Position numbers and translations under genes: made by a program. From contig CAMWLX010000120.1 in the NCBI GenBank assembly GCA_947175225.1, positions 1 through 9,096 of the forward strand: DNA of 9,096 nucleotides. The letters are read 5' to 3'. The stretch comes from an uncultured Porphyromonadaceae bacterium. GTDB lineage: Bacteria > Bacteroidota > Bacteroidia > Bacteroidales > Muribaculaceae. Shown here in pieces: positions 6,231-9,096 of this stretch (position 1 is its first letter; every line of letters begins with the position of its first letter). The notes under the pieces are model-generated. The model was not told the DNA's origin. It made no database searches and worked only from the letters and a program-made list of their open reading frames with translations.

Positions 6231-7474
6231 AAACATCTTTTTTCGATATTGAAAACTGGCGGGAAATTGGCGCTACACTCGCCCGCAACAAGACCCGTAC
6301 ATTCCTTACTGCCTTTGGAATATTCTGGGGGACTGCCATGCTTGCTATGCTTTTTGGTGGGGCGCAGGGTTTCGAGGGAGTTATGCGGAGGAATTTCGCC
6401 GGGTTCTCCACTAACCTGGGAGCTGTCATTGCCAACAGAAGATCTATCCCTTATAAAGGATTCACCAAAGGTTCCGGCTGGAATCTCACCACTCGCGATG
6501 TAGAACTTATACGGCAGTTGGCTCCGGCTATTGAATACAGTTCTGAAATGAATTCCCGCGGGGCTACTGCCGCTTACGGATCTAAGACAAAGTCTACCAC
6601 TGTCTCCGGTGTAGAGGGGGATTATAGTAAAATTATGATTCCTGTCATTAATGAGGGACGTTTCATAAATAACGGCGATGTCGCTGCTGAACGTAAAGTT
6701 GCAGTGGTGGGAAAGGATGTTGCTACATCCCTATTTGGGAATGAATCTCCTATTGGCAAATATATTAGCCTCAATGGCATATATTTTAAAGTGGTCGGGA
6801 TTGCTTCCCAACTTTCTGATGTACAAATCAATAGCCGTCTTGATGAAAGTGTTATTCTCCCTTCTTCCACTATGAGAAGGGCTTTCAACTCAGGAAATTC
6901 TATTGGATTCTTTCTATATACTGCTCCACCCGGCAAGTCACCGTCTGACAATGAGGCTACAATCCGCAGAATTGTGTCGTCTGCTCATTCCATAAGTCCT
7001 GAAGATAAGAATGCCATAGAGTTTATGGATATTTCAGAAACATTCAAGATGATTGATAATCTTTTCTTAGGCATATCTCTCCTTGCTCTCTTTGTCGGCT
7101 TTGGCTCCCTTTTGGCTGGAGTGATAGGAGTAGGAAATATAATGTGGATAGTGGTTAAAGAGAGGACTCAAGAGTTTGGAATCCGACGCGCCATAGGTGC
7201 GAAGCCTCTCGACCTCACCATTCAGGTTCTTTCCGAAAGTATCATGCTTACGCTTGTAGCGGGAACGTTAGGGGTCTGTTTCGGAGCCTTGGTGCTTGGT
7301 ATTGCCGATAAACTCACTTATGATCCTCTTCTTGGCCACGCAGGTTTCGAGCTCACATTTCGAGCGGCAATCATCATAGTCGGGCTTTTCTTTATATTAG
7401 GATCCTTAGCAGGCACCATCCCCGCTATCCGCGCTATGAAGATCAGGCCTATCGAAGCTCTCAATGATAGATAA
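6227..7474 (+). CDS. MacB/FtsX-type ABC transporter permease (second of two)
   Basis: This 415-residue paralogue of the preceding permease has the same plan: TM1 about 18-40, a periplasmic domain about 41-275, TM2 about 277-303, TM3 about 335-358 and TM4 about 383-405. The coupling motif is VKERTQEFGIRRAIGAKP (near 308-325), and the tail is RAMKIRPIEALNDR. The two permeases share SIPYKGF/SMPYKGY and a stretch of 17 identical bases in the coupling motif (5940-5956 and 7181-7197), but their periplasmic domains have diverged. This suggests an old duplication that now forms a heterodimer. The start overlaps the previous stop by 4 nt. No adaptor (HlyD/MacA) or outer-membrane gene follows; a repeat-filled gap and an unrelated DUF721 gene do. 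The transporter class is secure; the substrate is not known. Confidence 0.9.
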   Translation: MKTSFFDIENWREIGATLARNKTRTFLTAFGIFWGTAMLAMLFGGAQGFEGVMRRNFAGFSTNLGAVIANRRSIPYKGFTKGSGWNLTTRDVELIRQLAPAIEYSSEMNSRGATAAYGSKTKSTTVSGVEGDYSKIMIPVINEGRFINNGDVAAERKVAVVGKDVATSLFGNESPIGKYISLNGIYFKVVGIASQLSDVQINSRLDESVILPSSTMRRAFNSGNSIGFFLYTAPPGKSPSDNEATIRRIVSSAHSISPEDKNAIEFMDISETFKMIDNLFLGISLLALFVGFGSLLAGVIGVGNIMWIVVKERTQEFGIRRAIGAKPLDLTIQVLSESIMLTLVAGTLGVCFGALVLGIADKLTYDPLLGHAGFELTFRAAIIIVGLFFILGSLAGTIPAIRAMKIRPIEALNDR

Positions 7475-7488
7475 TTATGAATTTATTT

Positions 7489-7548
7489 AATTTAGAATTT
7501 AGAATTTAGAATTTAGAATTTAGAATTTAGAATTTAGAATTTAGAATT
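7489..7548 (+). repeat. Tandem heptamer (AATTTAG), 8 full copies plus 4 nt
   Basis: Eight perfect AATTTAG units run from 7489 to 7544, followed by a partial unit AATT at 7545-7548. The array is uninterrupted and begins 15 nt after the second permease stop codon. Perfect units imply recent expansion or ongoing slippage, so copy number probably differs between strains. It is non-coding and would change only the spacing between the ABC operon and the DUF721 gene. Confidence 0.95.
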
Positions 7549-7553
7549 GACAA

Positions 7554-7593
7554 AGGGACATAGGGATGGAAGGATATAGGGACGGAAGGATAA
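7554..7593 (+). repeat. Purine-rich 16-nt direct repeat
   Basis: AGGGATGGAAGGATAT (7562-7577) is followed directly by AGGGACGGAAGGATAA (7578-7593), 14 of 16 matching, and preceded by a partial AGGGACAT (7554-7561). It abuts the heptamer array and lies 11 nt before the DUF721 start codon. AGGA at 7587-7590 is too far from the ATG at 7605 to act as a normal Shine-Dalgarno. Confidence 0.75.
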
Positions 7594-7604
7594 ATTGAAT
7601 AGTA

Positions 7605-7895
7605 ATGGAAAGACGGGATGCTGTGACAGTAGGGGATGTGCTCAGGGAGTGCCTTGAGAAGAGTTGTATGCAGGGACGGCTTGATGAAGTGCGTGCTTGC
7701 GATGCTTTTCCTTTGGTGGTAGGCCAACAAATTGCCTCTATGTGCAATCGGCCATATATGAAAAATGGCGTCATGACTATAGGGACTTCAAATGCACCGC
7801 TTAGATCTGAACTGAATATGAGCCGAGGGAGGATTGTGAAGGGTATCAATGAGATATTGGGGAAGGATGTGGTGGTGGAAATTAAATTTCGCTGA
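7605..7895 (+). CDS. DUF721/DciA-like small protein
   Basis: This 96-residue protein matches the Bacteroidetes form of the DUF721 family. Visible hallmarks are the N-terminal helix ERRDAVTVGDVLRECLEK, the FPLVVGQQIASMC segment (35-47, where relatives usually have W or F followed by V.G..IA), the short strand MKNGVMTIGTSN (52-63), LRSELNMSRGRIVKGINE (66-83) and a final beta strand ending VEIKFR. In other bacteria the DUF721 protein DciA helps load the replicative helicase DnaB; the short Bacteroidetes versions are not well characterised, so that role is only a suggestion here. The length is normal for the short form. From memory, relatives often lie near recF, which is not seen in this window. 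The upstream gap is entirely repeats and no good promoter is visible, so it may be transcribed from the ABC operon. Confidence 0.75.
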   Translation: MERRDAVTVGDVLRECLEKSCMQGRLDEVRACDAFPLVVGQQIASMCNRPYMKNGVMTIGTSNAPLRSELNMSRGRIVKGINEILGKDVVVEIKFR

Positions 7896-7900
7896 TTATT

Positions 7901-7922
7901 CAAATTTCGCCGGCGAAATTTG
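7901..7922. repeat. 22-bp perfect palindrome
   Basis: The half-site CAAATTTCGCC is followed directly by its reverse complement, with no mismatch over 22 bp. The sequence AAATTTCGC also occurs at 7884-7892, at the end of the DUF721 gene, so half of the palindrome resembles a copy of that 3' end. As RNA it would form a 9-bp stem with a CCGG loop, but no T-run follows on the plus strand, so it is a weak terminator candidate. It could be a dyad protein-binding site or a palindromic repeat unit. Confidence 0.8.
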
Positions 7923-7923
7923 A

Positions 7924-7981
7924 GGTTTATGGGTTTAGGGTGTTTAAGGGGTTTATGGGTTTATAGGTTTTATGGGGTTAT
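7924..7981 (+). repeat. Degenerate GGTTTATG repeat, telomere-like, G-quadruplex potential
   Basis: About seven imperfect 8-10 nt units of the GGTTTATG / GGTTTAGG type run head to tail up to an ATG at 7980. Between 7931 and 7959 four runs of three or more G are separated by loops of 4, 7 and 5 nt, which satisfies the usual G-quadruplex pattern, and a fifth G-run is at 7974-7977. The array is open in the thioesterase frame but its translation (RFMGLGCLRGLWVYRFYG) looks like a translated repeat, so it is treated as non-coding. Confidence 0.75.
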
Positions 7982-8003
7982 GATACGAGAAAATATTCAA
8001 CTT

Positions 8004-8447
8004 ATGAGTAAAATAAACGATATATTGGAGCATCTGGATGCTGAGTCATTCAGACATTCAGTACCTCTTCAATTGAGATTCAACGATATTGATGTGCTTG
8101 GGCACGTCAATAATAATTCACAACTTGCACTCTTTGATGTTGGCAAGACTGAGTTTTACAATGCTTTGCGTGGTCAGCTTGCTGACTGGAGCCGTGTGGA
8201 AGCTGTGATAGTAAATCTGAATTGTACTTTCATGGAGCAGATTCATTTCACAGATCCAATGGAGGTACGTACGCGCGTCAAGAAGATAGGGGAGCGCAGC
8301 TTTGTGCTTCAGCAAATTCTTCGGAATATAGCGACCGGCCAGATATGCTCTATGTGCGAATCGGTAATGGTCAGCATAGATTATGCTACAAGAGAATCAA
8401 AACCGATTCCAGAAAATATAGCTGAGGGTCTTTCAAAATGGATGTAG
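8004..8447 (+). CDS. Hotdog-fold acyl-CoA thioesterase (4HBT/YbgC-like)
   Basis: From the ATG at 8004 this is a 147-residue cytoplasmic protein of the 4-hydroxybenzoyl-CoA thioesterase family, which hydrolyses acyl-CoA thioesters. The hallmark is LRFNDIDVLGHVNNNSQLALFDVGKTEFY (24-52): the DxDxxGHVNN segment supplies the catalytic aspartate (Asp28/Asp30 region) and the start of the long hotdog helix. The beta strands follow (VIVNLNCTFMEQIHFTDPMEVRTRVKKIGERSFVLQQ, and SMCESVMVSID). The length is normal for YbgC/FadM-type enzymes. The frame is open upstream to 7920 with an ATG at 7980, but that extension lies in the G-rich repeat and adds residues foreign to the family; the start at 7980 (MIRENIQL...) is possible but less likely. 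It follows the DUF721 gene on the same strand. The acyl substrate cannot be deduced. Confidence 0.85.
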   Translation: MSKINDILEHLDAESFRHSVPLQLRFNDIDVLGHVNNNSQLALFDVGKTEFYNALRGQLADWSRVEAVIVNLNCTFMEQIHFTDPMEVRTRVKKIGERSFVLQQILRNIATGQICSMCESVMVSIDYATRESKPIPENIAEGLSKWM

Positions 8448-8483
8448 GCATTGATACCTTTTGCTCTCTTGTTTGTTATAATA

Positions 8484-8534
8484 GAAGTTGATTAAACTTA
8501 TTTACGAATTAAAAAAATAAGTTTAAACAACTTC
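8484..8534. repeat. 20-bp inverted repeat built from the GTTTAAACAACTTC motif
   Basis: The left arm (8484-8503, GAAGTTGATTAAACTTATTT) and right arm (8515-8534, AAATAAGTTTAAACAACTTC) are complementary at 19 of 20 positions around an 11-nt spacer. The right arm matches the tandem repeat at 111-136. It lies between the thioesterase stop and the TPR-like gene, ending 31 nt before its ATG. No T-run follows on either side, so a classic terminator is unlikely; an operator or AT-rich cruciform-type repeat are alternatives. Confidence 0.75.
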
Positions 8535-8565
8535 ATAGAATAGTACTAAAATACATAATTGAAAT

Positions 8566-9078
8566 ATGAATCAGATTGATGTCCATATCCGTATGGAGGC
8601 TTTTGGCAAAGACAGCCCGGAAGCAGAAGTGCTTGCAAATGTAGTCGCAGCCCGTCTGGAAATCAGCAGGCTTATTGAAGCTGAAAAATATATGGAGGCT
8701 TTGGAAAAAACTATTGGAGCACTCCAGCGTCTCAAAGATTTTGAAGACCATGATAATGAAGAGTTCAAGGCTCTTCTTGTAGCTTTGATTTTCGATCTTG
8801 CAGAGATTCATTATGAGCTTAAAGACTATAAGCGCAGCGAAAAGGAACTTGACGCTCTTTTCAAAGTCCTTGACCCGCTTTTGGCAAAGAATCCGGATAG
8901 GTTTGGCCGGCTGCATATCCTCGCTATGGAACTTTCTACCCGTATACTTCGCTCCAAGAAGAAGACAATCGATATGCTTGCCCGTCAGCAACTTAATGCG
9001 GATGCTCTGATGGAAAAAGTCAATTCCGGCATCATCAGTGCCACAGAGAAACTCGTGGATTCCCTTTGCACAGTATGA
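8566..9078 (+). CDS. Helical TPR-like protein of unknown function
   Basis: This 170-residue soluble protein has no signal peptide or membrane segment and is predicted by eye to be nearly all alpha-helical. Residues about 69-105 fit a tetratricopeptide hairpin (ALLVALIFDLAEIHYELKDYKRSEKELDALFKVLDPLLAKNP, with the usual L, A, Y and P spacing), and about 32-58 (EISRLIEAEKYMEALEKTIGALQRL) resembles another. The C-terminal third (RFGRLHILAMELSTRILRS and beyond) looks like a capping helical bundle. Such proteins usually act as scaffolds in protein-protein contacts; no partner can be named. An AT-rich inverted repeat lies just upstream and a putative following gene overlaps its stop by ATGA. The coding call is firm (natural amino-acid composition, good ATG at 8566); the function is unknown. 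Confidence 0.78.
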   Translation: MNQIDVHIRMEAFGKDSPEAEVLANVVAARLEISRLIEAEKYMEALEKTIGALQRLKDFEDHDNEEFKALLVALIFDLAEIHYELKDYKRSEKELDALFKVLDPLLAKNPDRFGRLHILAMELSTRILRSKKKTIDMLARQQLNADALMEKVNSGIISATEKLVDSLCTV

Positions 9079-9096
9079 CGTCTTGTGGCAGCATCG
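9075..9096 (+). CDS. Possible start of the next gene (partial)
   Basis: An ATG at 9075-9077 overlaps the TGA of the TPR-like gene as ATGA and stays open to the window edge (MTSCGSI). The same overlap couples the two permeases at 6227-6230. Only seven residues are visible, so no product can be proposed. Confidence 0.35.

Noticed and set aside
7547..7577. TTGACA followed by a TATA-like segment before the DUF721 gene
   Set aside because: It resembles an E. coli sigma-70 -35 box, but the spacing is about 21 nt, no TAnnTTTG is present, and the bases come from the repeat edges. Not called as a promoter.
7920..8003. N-terminal extension of the thioesterase from TTG 7920 or ATG 7980
   Set aside because: The extension to 7920 is the translation of the G-rich repeat and palindrome edge, and family members begin close to the ATG at 8004. 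ATG 7980 remains possible but is less consistent with family length.
8484..8534. Intrinsic terminator of the thioesterase gene
   Set aside because: The hairpin is AT-rich, has an 11-nt loop and is not followed by a T-run on the plus strand, so it is reported as an inverted repeat instead.
8533..8991. 152-codon open frame on the minus strand
   Set aside because: It is antisense to the TPR-like gene and its Cys/Phe/Ile-rich translation is typical of a reverse-strand shadow.

Overview
The window looks like chromosomal DNA of a gut-type member of the Bacteroidales, most likely near Muribaculaceae. This is inferred from the protein families, from a good Bacteroidetes-type promoter (-33 TTTG / -7 TAnnTTTG) ahead of the first gene, from the absence of Shine-Dalgarno sequences before most starts, and from AT-rich simple repeats in the gaps. 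No mobile-element gene, CRISPR array, tRNA or rRNA was seen.

Layout. The left edge (1-137) holds at most a fragment of a gene, followed by a roughly 30-nt tandem repeat. On the minus strand lie a secreted GH43-type glycoside hydrolase with a CBM6-like module (138-2201) and an AspT/YidE-family membrane transporter with two RCK_C domains (2350-4056). The transporter ends in a clear intrinsic terminator, and the hydrolase promoter sits directly beside that terminator. A 223-bp divergent gap (4057-4279) contains nested inverted repeats.

On the plus strand follows a MacB/LolD-type ABC cassette: an ATPase (4280-4975), then two paralogous FtsX/MacB permeases (5013-6230 and 6227-7474, overlapping by ATGA). 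These three genes should form one inner-membrane transporter, with the two permeases as a heterodimer driven by the ATPase. No periplasmic adaptor or TolC-like gene is present in the window. Downstream on the same strand are a small DUF721/DciA-like protein (7605-7895), a hotdog acyl-CoA thioesterase (best start 8004, end 8447), a helical TPR-like protein (8566-9078) and probably the start of another gene that overlaps it by ATGA (9075 onward).

The genes are ordinary for this phylum. The less explained part is the intergenic DNA. Nearly every gap on the plus-strand side carries a different low-complexity or palindromic element: ATTATGCATTATGAAT repeats, eight copies of AATTTAG, a purine-rich 16-mer, a 22-bp perfect palindrome, a telomere-like GGTTTATG repeat with G-quadruplex potential, and a dispersed GTTTAAACAACTTC-type motif. 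I found no convincing new multi-gene system. These repeats are the best leads.
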